A stretch of 14,109 nucleotides of DNA from positions 1-14,109 of the forward strand of contig CABUGI010000044.1 of NCBI GenBank assembly GCA_902491055.1, in the 5' to 3' direction. Origin of the DNA: an uncultured Collinsella sp. (lineage in GTDB: Bacteria > Actinomycetota > Coriobacteriia > Coriobacteriales > Coriobacteriaceae). Shown piece after piece: positions 1 through 6,540 of the stretch (position 1 is its first letter; the number at the start of each line of letters is the position of its first letter). The notes beneath the pieces are model-generated. The model was not told where the DNA came from. It was given only the letters and a program-made list of their open reading frames with translations, and made no database searches. The position numbers were made by a program, and so were the translations under genes.

Positions 1-1
1 C

Positions 2-685
2 TTTAAGGGCTTCCTCATGTCGCTCTCGATCGTGCTCGTGGCGTTTCCGCTGGCAATCCCCTTTGGCTTTGCCTTGTCGCTCATGCGCATCTCCAAGTCG
101 CGCATCCTGCGCTGTCTTGCCGGCATCTATGTGAATATCATTCGCGGTACGCCGGCGTTCCTGCAGATCTATATCGCGTTCTTCGGTCTGCCGTTGGCCG
201 GCGTCAAGGTGGACGACTATGTCTTGGGCGTCATCGTCATGGCCATGAACTCGTCTGCGTACCTGTGCGAGATCTTCCGTGCCGGTATTCAATCGATCCC
301 CAAGGGCCAAAACGAGGCTGCTCGCTCTCTGGGCATGAATGCCTTCCAGACGCTGCTCTACGTTATGATTCCGCAGACGTTCCGCAATGTTTTGCCTACG
401 CTGACCAGCGAGTTTATCTTGCTTTACAAGGATACGTCGCTGCTTGCCGCCGTGGGTGTGGTCGAGATCGTCATGAACGCCCGTACCATCGTGGCCACGA
501 CGGGCTCCATTACACCGTACGTGGTTGCCGCCCTGTTCTATCTGGTCATCACCCTGCCGCTTGCGCGCTTGGTGAGCGGTCTTGAGGCGAGACTGCTGGG
601 TACGGCCGAAACCAAAAAGAAGCGTCCCACCAAGAGCGCCGGGCAGGTTGTCGCGACGCCTGCCGATTACATCGCCGGTCTGTAA
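2..685 (+). CDS. Polar amino acid ABC transporter permease (5' end outside window)
   Basis: Inner subunit of an ABC importer of the HisM/GlnP (His/Glu/Gln/Arg/Cys) family, which forms the membrane channel for an amino acid delivered by an extracellular binding protein. The reading frame is already open at base 2 and an in-frame ATG at 17 falls inside the first membrane helix, so the true start lies upstream of the window. Visible are several hydrophobic segments and the cytoplasmic EAA loop that docks on the ATPase (NEAARSLGMNAFQTL, about 315-360 in bases), followed by the family-typical IPQTFRNVLP. The C-terminal tail is short and basic (KKKRP). It is followed after 12 bases by the ATPase gene, whose ribosome site overlaps this gene's stop codon, so the two are one operon. 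The substrate cannot be told from the sequence; the binding protein is not in the window. Confidence 0.93.
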   Translation, partial: FKGFLMSLSIVLVAFPLAIPFGFALSLMRISKSRILRCLAGIYVNIIRGTPAFLQIYIAFFGLPLAGVKVDDYVLGVIVMAMNSSAYLCEIFRAGIQSIPKGQNEAARSLGMNAFQTLLYVMIPQTFRNVLPTLTSEFILLYKDTSLLAAVGVVEIVMNARTIVATTGSITPYVVAALFYLVITLPLARLVSGLEARLLGTAETKKKRPTKSAGQVVATPADYIAGL

Positions 686-697
686 GGAGGTCCTATC

Positions 698-1450
698 ATG
701 AGCGAAACCAATAACTCGAACGAGGTCGTCGTCAGCATCAAGAACCTCCAGAAGGCCTTTGGCGATAACGTGGTCCTGCGCGATATCGATCTGGATGTGC
801 ACAAGGGCGAGGTCGTCGTAGTCCTGGGTCCTTCGGGCTCGGGCAAGTCGACGATGCTTCGCTGCATCAATCGTCTGGAGCATCCCACGAGCGGCTCGAT
901 TGTCGTTGAGGGCGTGGACGTGTGCGCCAAGGGCGTCGACCTTAACAAGGTACGTACGCATCTGGGTATGGTGTTCCAGCAGTTCAATTTGTTCCCGCAC
1001 CTGTCAGTCAAAAAGAACGTCATGCTCGCGCAGCAGAAGGTACTCAAGCGCAGCAAGGAAGAGGCCGAGAAGATTGCCGTCGAGGAGCTGACCAAGGTCG
1101 GTCTTGCCGAGCGTATCGACTTTATGCCGAGCCAACTCTCGGGCGGCCAGCAGCAGCGCGTTGCCATCGCCCGCGCCCTGTCGATGAATCCGCATGTGAT
1201 GCTCTTTGATGAGGCCACGTCGGCGCTTGATCCCGAGCTTGTCCGCGACGTCCTTGGCGTCATGCGCGACCTGGCGCACGACGGTATGACCATGATCGTC
1301 GTGACGCACGAGATGGGCTTTGCCCGCGACGTCGCCGACCGCGTTGTCTTTATGGACGGCGGCGTTATCGTGGAGGAGGGCACGCCGAGCGAGGTCTTCG
1401 ATCACCCCAAGAGCGAGCGCACCAAGGCGTTCTTGGGCAATATCTCGTAG
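698..1450 (+). CDS. Polar amino acid ABC transporter ATP-binding protein (GlnQ/HisP type)
   Basis: Cytoplasmic ATPase that powers the permease encoded just upstream. The 250-residue length is normal for the family. Walker A is GPSGSGKST at residues 44-52, the Q-loop is in VFQQFNLFPHL, the signature LSGGQQQ begins at residue 147, Walker B is VMLFDEATSALD with D171 and E172, and the switch histidine is H204 in VTHEMGFA. VTHEMGFA and EEGTPSEVFDHP near the C-terminus are typical of polar amino acid importers rather than other ABC classes. The start is fixed by a perfect TAAGGAGG (683-690) that also contains the stop of the permease gene. The gene ends just before a strong terminator, so it is the last gene of the operon. 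All catalytic motifs are intact. Confidence 0.95.
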   Translation: MSETNNSNEVVVSIKNLQKAFGDNVVLRDIDLDVHKGEVVVVLGPSGSGKSTMLRCINRLEHPTSGSIVVEGVDVCAKGVDLNKVRTHLGMVFQQFNLFPHLSVKKNVMLAQQKVLKRSKEEAEKIAVEELTKVGLAERIDFMPSQLSGGQQQRVAIARALSMNPHVMLFDEATSALDPELVRDVLGVMRDLAHDGMTMIVVTHEMGFARDVADRVVFMDGGVIVEEGTPSEVFDHPKSERTKAFLGNIS

Positions 1451-1476
1451 CAACGCGTCGAGGTTGTCGATATAAC

Positions 1477-1514
1477 AAACGGGGACCGGATGTGAATATC
1501 CGGTCCCCGTTTTT
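1477..1514 (+). terminator. Rho-independent terminator of the ABC operon
   Basis: A 14-bp perfect stem (arms 1477-1490 and 1499-1512, core GGGGACCGGA / TCCGGTCCCC) with an 8-base loop is followed by a T run. It lies 27 bases after the ATPase stop. The reverse complement also has T-rich flanks, so it may serve the convergent flavodoxin gene as well. Confidence 0.92.
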
Positions 1515-1585
1515 GTTTGGGCATGAGCGACTGTTGTTGTGCGGTACTCGGCTGTCAGTTGCCTTGCGACTTTCTGACGGCTTCG

Positions 1586-2005
1586 TTAGGCCAGCTCCGC
1601 TCCCAGGGCCTTGCAGGCCGCTTCACCCTCATCATCGGGGGCGTCGTAGCAGATGACGGAATCGACGACGTTGACGCCCGCCTCGTCGGCGTCGGCCTTC
1701 CAGTTGTCCATCCATTCGCCCTCGGCCCACGAATAGGAGCCAAAGAGGACGACCTTTTTGTCGCCGAGAGTCTCCTTGACCTCGTCCCACATCGGCTGGA
1801 ACTCATCGTACTCGAGTTCCTCGGAGCCCATGGCGGGGCAGCCGAAGGCGAAGGCGTCGTAGTCGGCGGTCTTGTCTGCGGAGAAGTCGGCGCAGGAGAT
1901 GACCTCTGCCTCGGCGCCGGCACCGCTTGCGCCTTCGGCGACAAAGTTTGCCATGGCCTCGGTGTTGCCCGTGCCGCTCCAATAGACGACGGCGATTTTG
2001 CTCAT
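1586..2005 (-). CDS. Flavodoxin
   Basis: A 139-residue short-chain flavodoxin, a soluble FMN electron carrier that commonly replaces ferredoxin when iron is scarce. The N-terminal strand and FMN phosphate-binding loop are clear: IAVVYWSGTGNTEAMA with SGTGNT at residues 10-15. FGCPAMGSEELE and FGSYSWAEGEWMDNW match the two loops that flank the isoalloxazine ring in clostridial-type flavodoxins. The start at 2005 is chosen because the protein begins exactly at the first strand (MSKIAVVYW) and has an AAAGGA ribosome site; longer frames upstream only run into the neighbouring gene in another frame. It lies 46 bases downstream of the DUF3793 gene on the same strand, so the two are probably co-transcribed. 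The pairing suggests an iron-response role, which is inference. Confidence 0.93.
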   Translation of the reverse strand: MSKIAVVYWSGTGNTEAMANFVAEGASGAGAEAEVISCADFSADKTADYDAFAFGCPAMGSEELEYDEFQPMWDEVKETLGDKKVVLFGSYSWAEGEWMDNWKADADEAGVNVVDSVICYDAPDDEGEAACKALGAELA

Positions 2006-2051
2006 GTTGAGTCCTTTCGGTTGTGCGGCGTGCGGCCGCGTTTTGTACGTT

Positions 2052-2756
2052 CTATCGGGTTGCCTGGACAAGTTGTCCCAGGGTGCGGCCCTGTTGATAG
2101 ATGTAGGTAAGGTATTGCGTGCATGCGCGATAGGAATCGAAGGTCGTGAGCGCCTGCTCAACGTTTGTGTATACCTTCCATGCGCCAAAGACCTTATAGT
2201 TTTCGCCGTGCTGGACGATAAACTGATGGACATCTTCGTAGGGATAGCCCAAAAAATAGCCAATTTCGTGGGGGAACTCGCACATGCACCCCGTATCGCA
2301 GTGCCTGTTTCGCGCGAGTGCGCAGACGCTGCCGTCATAGGCGCTTTCTGCGGCATTGCTGCTTGCCAGCGTGATGCGCGCGGCGAGATGCACCAGTGAT
2401 TCGGGCAGGTTGTGGACATCGTAACCTTCGGCGGCAAGCGCCGTCGCGGCGCGGGGGTCGGAGAGATATCGCATGAGGTCCGCAGGGCGGTACACATAGA
2501 TGAGCGCTCCGCAGGGGCGCCAGACCAAAACGCTCATATGGATCCCGAGTGGCTGGAGCTCGCGGTTGCATTGGGCTATGACGGCGAGCAGGCGAGAGCG
2601 TCGCCCTTCGATATGGGCGGCGCCGGGTTTTCCGTTTTGGTTGGCGTAAACGCCGGGATAGGTAAAGAGCGATGCCGGCTTGATACCTGCGAGCGTAGGG
2701 GAGCAGTTGCGTACGACAGCCGTTTGGTATGTTGGGATGTCAATGGTTCGAGTCAC
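2052..2756 (-). CDS. DUF3793 family protein
   Basis: A 234-residue cytosolic protein that I place in the DUF3793 family of uncharacterised proteins from anaerobic Gram-positives. The family hallmark is a motif of the kind CPHEIGxFLGYPxEDV; here it is FPHEIGYFLGYPYEDV at residues 161-176, preceded by a cysteine cluster HCDTGCMC (152-159). No signal peptide or membrane segment is seen. The start is GTG at 2756, with AAAGGAG seven or so bases upstream; no ATG fits as well. Members often sit beside flavodoxin or ferrous iron transport genes, and here the flavodoxin gene follows on the same strand. The biochemical role is unknown; iron or metal homeostasis is inferred from neighbours only. A good promoter (2796-2823) reads into it. 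Confidence 0.85.
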   Translation of the reverse strand: MTRTIDIPTYQTAVVRNCSPTLAGIKPASLFTYPGVYANQNGKPGAAHIEGRRSRLLAVIAQCNRELQPLGIHMSVLVWRPCGALIYVYRPADLMRYLSDPRAATALAAEGYDVHNLPESLVHLAARITLASSNAAESAYDGSVCALARNRHCDTGCMCEFPHEIGYFLGYPYEDVHQFIVQHGENYKVFGAWKVYTNVEQALTTFDSYRACTQYLTYIYQQGRTLGQLVQATR

Positions 2757-2775
2757 GATGCTCCTTTCGGGTCCT

Positions 2776-2794
2776 CAGTTGTTAGCCTAGGAAA
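2776..2794 (-). promoter_or_regulatory. Possible DtxR/IdeR-type iron box (half-site)
   Basis: On the minus strand the sequence reads TTTTCCTAGGCTAACAACT, just downstream of the -10 element. Nine consecutive bases (TAGGCTAAC) match the centre and right part of the DtxR/IdeR consensus TWAGGTWAGSCTWACCTWA as I recall it, but the left arm does not match. The position over the start of transcription would suit a repressor. The call rests on a partial match and on the flavodoxin context. Confidence 0.3.
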
Positions 2795-2795
2795 A

Positions 2796-2823
2796 CTTAT
2801 ACACGAAAGTAAGCCTTGGTCAA
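2796..2823 (-). promoter_or_regulatory. Sigma-70-type promoter for the DUF3793-flavodoxin operon
   Basis: On the minus strand TTGACC (2823-2818) and TATAAG (2801-2796) are separated by 16 bases, giving a predicted start near 2790, about 34 bases before the GTG start codon. Both hexamers are close to consensus. Confidence 0.65.
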
Positions 2824-2886
2824 CTAAAAAGTTTGAAGAGGGAAACTAATTGACCGAACCGACACGAGTTTGGAGTAAGATGGGAA

Positions 2887-2907
2887 CACCCCATGGGGGT
2901 ATAGGTA
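2887..2907 (+). promoter_or_regulatory. CsoR-like copper operator
   Basis: CACCCCATGGGGG followed by TATAGGTA lies 25 bases before the start codon of the HMA protein gene. From memory, the CsoR site upstream of Bacillus subtilis copZA reads ACCC-TAC-GGGGGTATGGTA; this site matches it closely, with one extra base near the right end. The core CCCCATGGGG (2889-2898) is a perfect 10-bp palindrome. A TAAGAT (2876-2881) and a TATAAG (2905-2910) lie on either side and either could be the -10, so the operator would overlap the promoter start region. No csoR gene is in the window. Confidence 0.6.
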
Positions 2908-2932
2908 TAAGAGTTTGGAGAAAGGGGATCGC

Positions 2933-3316
2933 ATGGACGACTTGATCAGCCCTGCAAATATCATCGTGCTTGCCGTGATCGCACTCGGCATGTTCTTTGG
3001 TGTGCGTCGTATTGCCGCATCGACACGCGGAAAGAGCTGCTGTAGTGATGGCGCGAGTTGCAAGAAGGCCAAGAAGGTTGTGGTGGCCGATACCGATGAG
3101 TCCCACTATCCCTACCACGATGAGCTGCTTATCGGCGGCATGAGCTGCGACGGGTGCGCTCAGAACGTAGTCAATGCTCTCAATGCGCTGGATGGCGTGT
3201 GGGCAACGGTGACGTATGCGGACCACACGGCACGCGTGCGTTCGAAGCGCCCGATTGACCGCGAGGCACTCGAGACGGCGGTGAGAGACGCGGGCTATTT
3301 CGTTATGAAAATGTAG
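2933..3316 (+). CDS. Membrane-anchored heavy-metal-associated (HMA) domain protein, copper-chaperone-like
   Basis: A 127-residue protein with three parts. Residues 8-25 form one membrane helix. Residues 31-48 are a basic, Cys-rich stretch (C36, C37, C43) resembling the small FeoB-associated Cys-rich membrane proteins. Residues 63-127 form an HMA ferredoxin-like domain with the metal-binding loop GMSCDGC (C72, C75) and the closing GYFVMKM. HMA domains of this kind carry Cu(I) or related soft metals, usually to a P-type ATPase. A TTG 18 bases upstream is possible, but ATG at 2933 is preferred because GGAG and AAAGGGG lie 5-12 bases before it and it starts just before the helix. The CsoR-like operator upstream suggests copper induction. 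It stands alone; no ATPase or regulator gene is adjacent in view. Confidence 0.85.
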   Translation: MDDLISPANIIVLAVIALGMFFGVRRIAASTRGKSCCSDGASCKKAKKVVVADTDESHYPYHDELLIGGMSCDGCAQNVVNALNALDGVWATVTYADHTARVRSKRPIDREALETAVRDAGYFVMKM

Positions 3317-3395
3317 ATGCTGCCCTCTCCAATGAGTACCGGCCTCCTCCCCATTGGGGCTATCGATGTCCTAAAATTTGCGCAAAAAACAACTC

Positions 3396-3461
3396 GCGGA
3401 TGCGGCGAAAGTGGAGTTTGGTGACGGTTCGCGCGGAATTCGTGACCAATCGAGCATCCGC
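3396..3461 (+). ncRNA. Candidate structured leader element upstream of the surface protein gene
   Basis: The 225 bases between the HMA gene and the surface protein gene hold a nested inverted repeat. The outer arms GCGGATGC (3396-3403) and GCATCCGC (3454-3461) are perfect. Inside, TTGGTGACG (3418-3426) pairs with CGTGACCAA (3441-3449) except for one central G-G, capped by TTC/GAA around GCGCG. The two helices are separated by an asymmetric internal loop of 14 bases on the left and 4 on the right. I do not recognise it as a known riboswitch class. Downstream, an AT-rich stretch (3470-3500) with TATATT/TATATG could instead hold the gene's promoter, in which case this element would be upstream of transcription and might be a protein-binding site. 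A TAAAAT at 3372-3377 is the only -10-like string placed to transcribe it. Confidence 0.35.
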
Positions 3462-3589
3462 TATCCCGTAAGAAAAAATAAAGGTGTATATTTATATGCT
3501 GATTATTGCTGTGCCCAGATTGCAATTAAACGTGGACAGAGATGATGAATGCTAAAACTGGGCTTAAGGACAGGGGAGGCTATAGCCTT

Positions 3590-6118
3590 ATGAGACGAGT
3601 GGGAACACTTGGCTTGGTGGCAGCGCTTGCCGCTATCTTGGCATCACCGTTGCCGGCGAATGCCGAAGACACTTCGGGTGCCGTTACCTACAATGCGGGA
3701 AATGGGTATTCCTTTGAGAAACTCTCGCATCCTTCGGTAGGAACGTCGCAGCCTGATGGCATCGTCGACTACCAGGGTGACGGTGTCGTTGCCGTCCCGG
3801 GCACCGACGGTAACACGGCCAATAACGAAGGCGATCGCGGCCAGAGCTACACTTGGGCGGCTGCGAGCTATGGTGACTGGCTTTATGTGGGCACCTGCTA
3901 TGCGGCGATGGGCAACACGCTTACGCTCATGAACAGTACGCTGGGCGATTCCTTTGATGTCGAGACCATGCGCCTGACGCTGGAGGCCATGTTTAACGGC
4001 ACGTTCTTCTATGGACAGCAGAAGGAGGACGGCACGGCCGACAAGGACAGCGGCGGCATCTTGGTCAAGATCAATACCAAGACCGGTGAGACCAAGCTGC
4101 TACTCTCTGAATCGCTCAACGGCGTCGCCCCTTTGTTCCGCAATGCCGTGAGCTATAAGGGCAAGCTCTATTTCTGCGGCAGCGTCAGGGCCAATGGCGG
4201 CAAAAGTGGCCTGCCTGCTGTATATGAGATTGATCCTAAGACGGATGAGTACAAAGTTGTCTATCAGGGCCTTTCGAGCATGCAGGATTACGGTGCCGCC
4301 TACAAGCAGGGCATTTCTACCGGTATCCGCGGCATGTGTGTTCATGATGGCCAGCTCGTCATCAGTAATGTGGGCAAAGACGCGGCCGGTAAGTTTGTGT
4401 CGACAATCCTGACGTCGCCTGACCCGTCAAAGGGCCAGGACAGCTTCACCGAGATTGCCAACTCGGACACGTTGTTTAACTATCCGGCGATTCGCTATCA
4501 GGACAGCATCTACGGCGGTGCCATTTGGGATATGGTCTCGTACAATGGCCATCTCTATGCGACCATCTGCACCGGTACGCCCGAGAATGCTCCCGATGAT
4601 AATTCCATGCAGTCGTTTGCCATGGTTCGTGGCGACAAGAACGCCGACGGCAGCTATTCGTGGACTCCCATTGTTGGCGATCAGGAGACGGACTGTGCAA
4701 AGTACTGCTTTGGCATCGATCCTGCCCGTACCCGTTCTGGCGCTGCCAACCTCGTCGTCTACAACGACTACCTCTATATCGGTGAATACAACGACGAGGA
4801 GATTGCTCTCGAGCGCATCCTGTTCAACAAGTCCAGCACCGAAGAGGGCGGCAAGAGCAGCATGGGCGGCGTTGACTGCTCGTTTGTGAATGCCAATCTT
4901 GAGCAGTCGGTCAACATCTATCGCATGGACAAGGACGAGAACATGGAGCTCGTCGTTGGCGATCGCACCGACATGTTCCCCGAGGGCGGTATTTCCGGCC
5001 TGACTTCGGGCTTTGGCCGAAACGAGAACCAGTACATTTGGCGCATGCAGAAGTTCGACGGCAAGCTGTATATCGGTACCTTTGATACTGCGAGCCTGCT
5101 TGAGCCGATCGGCCAGTTCTCCAATGGCGACATTATCGATATGACGCCCGAGGAGTGGGAATCTCAGGTTCAGCGCCTTAAGGACCTGCTTGATCACCTG
5201 CTTGACAAGAAATCGCCTGACGACCCCATCGTTCCTGTGGACACGCTTACGGACGATGATTCGAACGAGGCCGTCGAGGTCGATGACGAGAAGACCGAGG
5301 CCGTCGAGGTCGATGACGAGAAGACCGAGGTTGCTAAGGGCTTTGGCGATCTGAGCGATGCGCTGGAGGATGCCGCGGGCGGTCTTTGCGATCAGGCCGC
5401 GACGATGTCCCAGGACTTTGAGGACGACGCCGCTTATGTCCAGAAGATCGATGGCGAGATCGCGTACTTCAAGTCCTTTGCCGACCAGTATCAGGACATG
5501 CTCGATAGCTATGAGAGCCTTAAGCAGCAGTACGAGGATGCCTATGGCACCGAGCTGCCGAGCGATATTCAGGATGCGCTCGATAAGCTGCTGAGCGAGG
5601 AGAACCTCAAGAAGTTGCAGAGTGTCCTTACGTGCATGTGTTACCTGCGCGATGCCGAGCGCGGCTTTGATATGTATGTGACCGAGGACGGCGTGAACTT
5701 TACGACGCTGACGACCAATGGCTTTAACGATCCGTATAACCATGGTCTGCGCACCTTTGCGGTGACCAACCAGGGTCTGTGCCTTGGTACCGCCAACCCG
5801 TTCTATGGTTGCCAGGTCTGGATCCAGCGCAAGGAGAATTCGGAGAATCCGGTTGATCCCGGTACTCCGGATCCGACGGAACCCACCGATCCTTCGCAGC
5901 CGGGTGGCGGCGATCAGCCTGGCGGCAGCCAGACGGGTGGCAACGACCAGTCGAGCAGCACCACGACCACCGTCACGACGACCGCTAAGAAGACTCCGAA
6001 GGACGGCTCGCTGCCTCGCGCTGGCGACTCGACCCTCACGCTGGTCTTGGGATTGCTGGTTGCAGCTGCCGCAGTGCTTGGCATTGCTCTCGTCTTGCGC
6101 AAGCGTTCTCGTCGCTAG
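3590..6118 (+). CDS. Secreted LPxTG-like wall-anchored beta-propeller surface protein with helical insertion
   Basis: An 842-residue surface protein with a signal peptide (MRRVGTLGLVAALAAILA, cleavage likely after ANA at 25). Repeated strands of the type Y-x-G-x-LYIGT occur near residues 94, 188, 251, 317, 391 and 489 and again at 725, suggesting a six- or seven-bladed propeller. Between blades, residues about 518-682 form an acidic, helix- and coiled-coil-rich insertion. Residues 753-785 are a Pro/Gly-rich wall spacer, then a Thr-rich stretch, sorting signal LPRAG at 808, a hydrophobic helix (815-835) and the tail RKRSRR. The sortase and ligand are not known. I prefer ATG 3590, which gives a canonical short n-region and has AGGGGAGG (3572-3579) before it; ATG 3542 would add 16 residues and has a poor ribosome site. 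It ends in a 4-base overlap with the convergent gene and no terminator is seen. Confidence 0.9.
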   Translation: MRRVGTLGLVAALAAILASPLPANAEDTSGAVTYNAGNGYSFEKLSHPSVGTSQPDGIVDYQGDGVVAVPGTDGNTANNEGDRGQSYTWAAASYGDWLYVGTCYAAMGNTLTLMNSTLGDSFDVETMRLTLEAMFNGTFFYGQQKEDGTADKDSGGILVKINTKTGETKLLLSESLNGVAPLFRNAVSYKGKLYFCGSVRANGGKSGLPAVYEIDPKTDEYKVVYQGLSSMQDYGAAYKQGISTGIRGMCVHDGQLVISNVGKDAAGKFVSTILTSPDPSKGQDSFTEIANSDTLFNYPAIRYQDSIYGGAIWDMVSYNGHLYATICTGTPENAPDDNSMQSFAMVRGDKNADGSYSWTPIVGDQETDCAKYCFGIDPARTRSGAANLVVYNDYLYIGEYNDEEIALERILFNKSSTEEGGKSSMGGVDCSFVNANLEQSVNIYRMDKDENMELVVGDRTDMFPEGGISGLTSGFGRNENQYIWRMQKFDGKLYIGTFDTASLLEPIGQFSNGDIIDMTPEEWESQVQRLKDLLDHLLDKKSPDDPIVPVDTLTDDDSNEAVEVDDEKTEAVEVDDEKTEVAKGFGDLSDALEDAAGGLCDQAATMSQDFEDDAAYVQKIDGEIAYFKSFADQYQDMLDSYESLKQQYEDAYGTELPSDIQDALDKLLSEENLKKLQSVLTCMCYLRDAERGFDMYVTEDGVNFTTLTTNGFNDPYNHGLRTFAVTNQGLCLGTANPFYGCQVWIQRKENSENPVDPGTPDPTEPTDPSQPGGGDQPGGSQTGGNDQSSSTTTTVTTTAKKTPKDGSLPRAGDSTLTLVLGLLVAAAAVLGIALVLRKRSRR
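5267..5330 (+). repeat. Perfect 30-bp tandem duplication inside the surface protein gene
   Basis: Units 5267-5296 and 5297-5326 are identical and a third begins with GAGG at 5327. Each encodes EAVEVDDEKT in frame, so the acidic linker of the helical insertion is lengthened by ten residues without a frame change. Perfect identity implies a recent or actively changing tract. Confidence 0.95.
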
Positions 6119-6540
6119 GCTCGTCCGCGTAGCTCAATGTCCTGGATATCGTCGAAGTTGATGGCGATATCCCTGAGTTTGAGCAGCTTGAATGCGGGTA
6201 ACGCTTCGTCGAGAATGCCCGTGCGGCTACGATAGCCGTACGTATCGTAATAGGTGACGCGCACCAAGTCGCCGCGTTTGAGGCCCTCGAGCTTTTGCGA
6301 AAGCTCGAGGGCTTTTTCTTCCGTGAGCTCACGTTTTTGCTCGACGGTGATTTCCTGCTTGCGCACGAGTTCGTAGTATCCCGTGAGGGCGGCAAAGGGC
6401 ATAAACTGTGCGGCGCGGTTGGCGCGCACGGCACCGTTGGCAGTGAGGTTGGGGTCGGCTGCGCGGCGTCTGCCCTCGGGGTCCGCCAGGCGCTCGAAGG
6501 CGGTCGGCGGGCGCATGGGCTGTTGTTTGGGTTTAGGCAC
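6115..6540 (-). CDS. YolD-like protein, partner of the Y-family polymerase
   Basis: A 141-residue soluble protein of the YolD-like family, small proteins of unknown biochemistry usually encoded next to UvrX/UmuC-type lesion-bypass polymerases in Gram-positives. The family motif ANRAAQFMPFAALTGY is at residues 40-55, followed by a charged helix (VRKQEITVEQKRELTEEKALEL) and a small beta-rich domain (GDLVRVTYYDTYGYRSRTGILDEA). I choose GTG at 6540 because GGAGG lies five bases before it; a TTG at 6552 has no ribosome site. This start overlaps the polymerase stop by eight bases (GTGCCTAA), which points to translational coupling and shared SOS control. Its stop codon overlaps that of the convergent surface protein gene at 6115-6118. 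It may modulate the polymerase, but this is inference from neighbourhood. Confidence 0.85.
   Translation of the reverse strand: MPKPKQQPMRPPTAFERLADPEGRRRAADPNLTANGAVRANRAAQFMPFAALTGYYELVRKQEITVEQKRELTEEKALELSQKLEGLKRGDLVRVTYYDTYGYRSRTGILDEALPAFKLLKLRDIAINFDDIQDIELRGRA

Noticed and set aside
2830..2847. AGTTT-N8-AAACT inverted repeat between the divergent metal operons as an operator
   Set aside because: Only five matching pairs in an AT-rich stretch, easily expected by chance.
3329..3357. CCAATG / CATTGG inverted repeat after the HMA gene as a terminator
   Set aside because: The stem is only 6-8 pairs around a 17-base loop and no T run follows.
4427..5743. 438-codon open frame antisense to the surface protein gene
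   Set aside because: Repetitive Ile/Leu/Val-rich translation mirrors the acidic, GAC/GAG-rich sense strand; the sense frame has signal peptide, blades and sorting signal.
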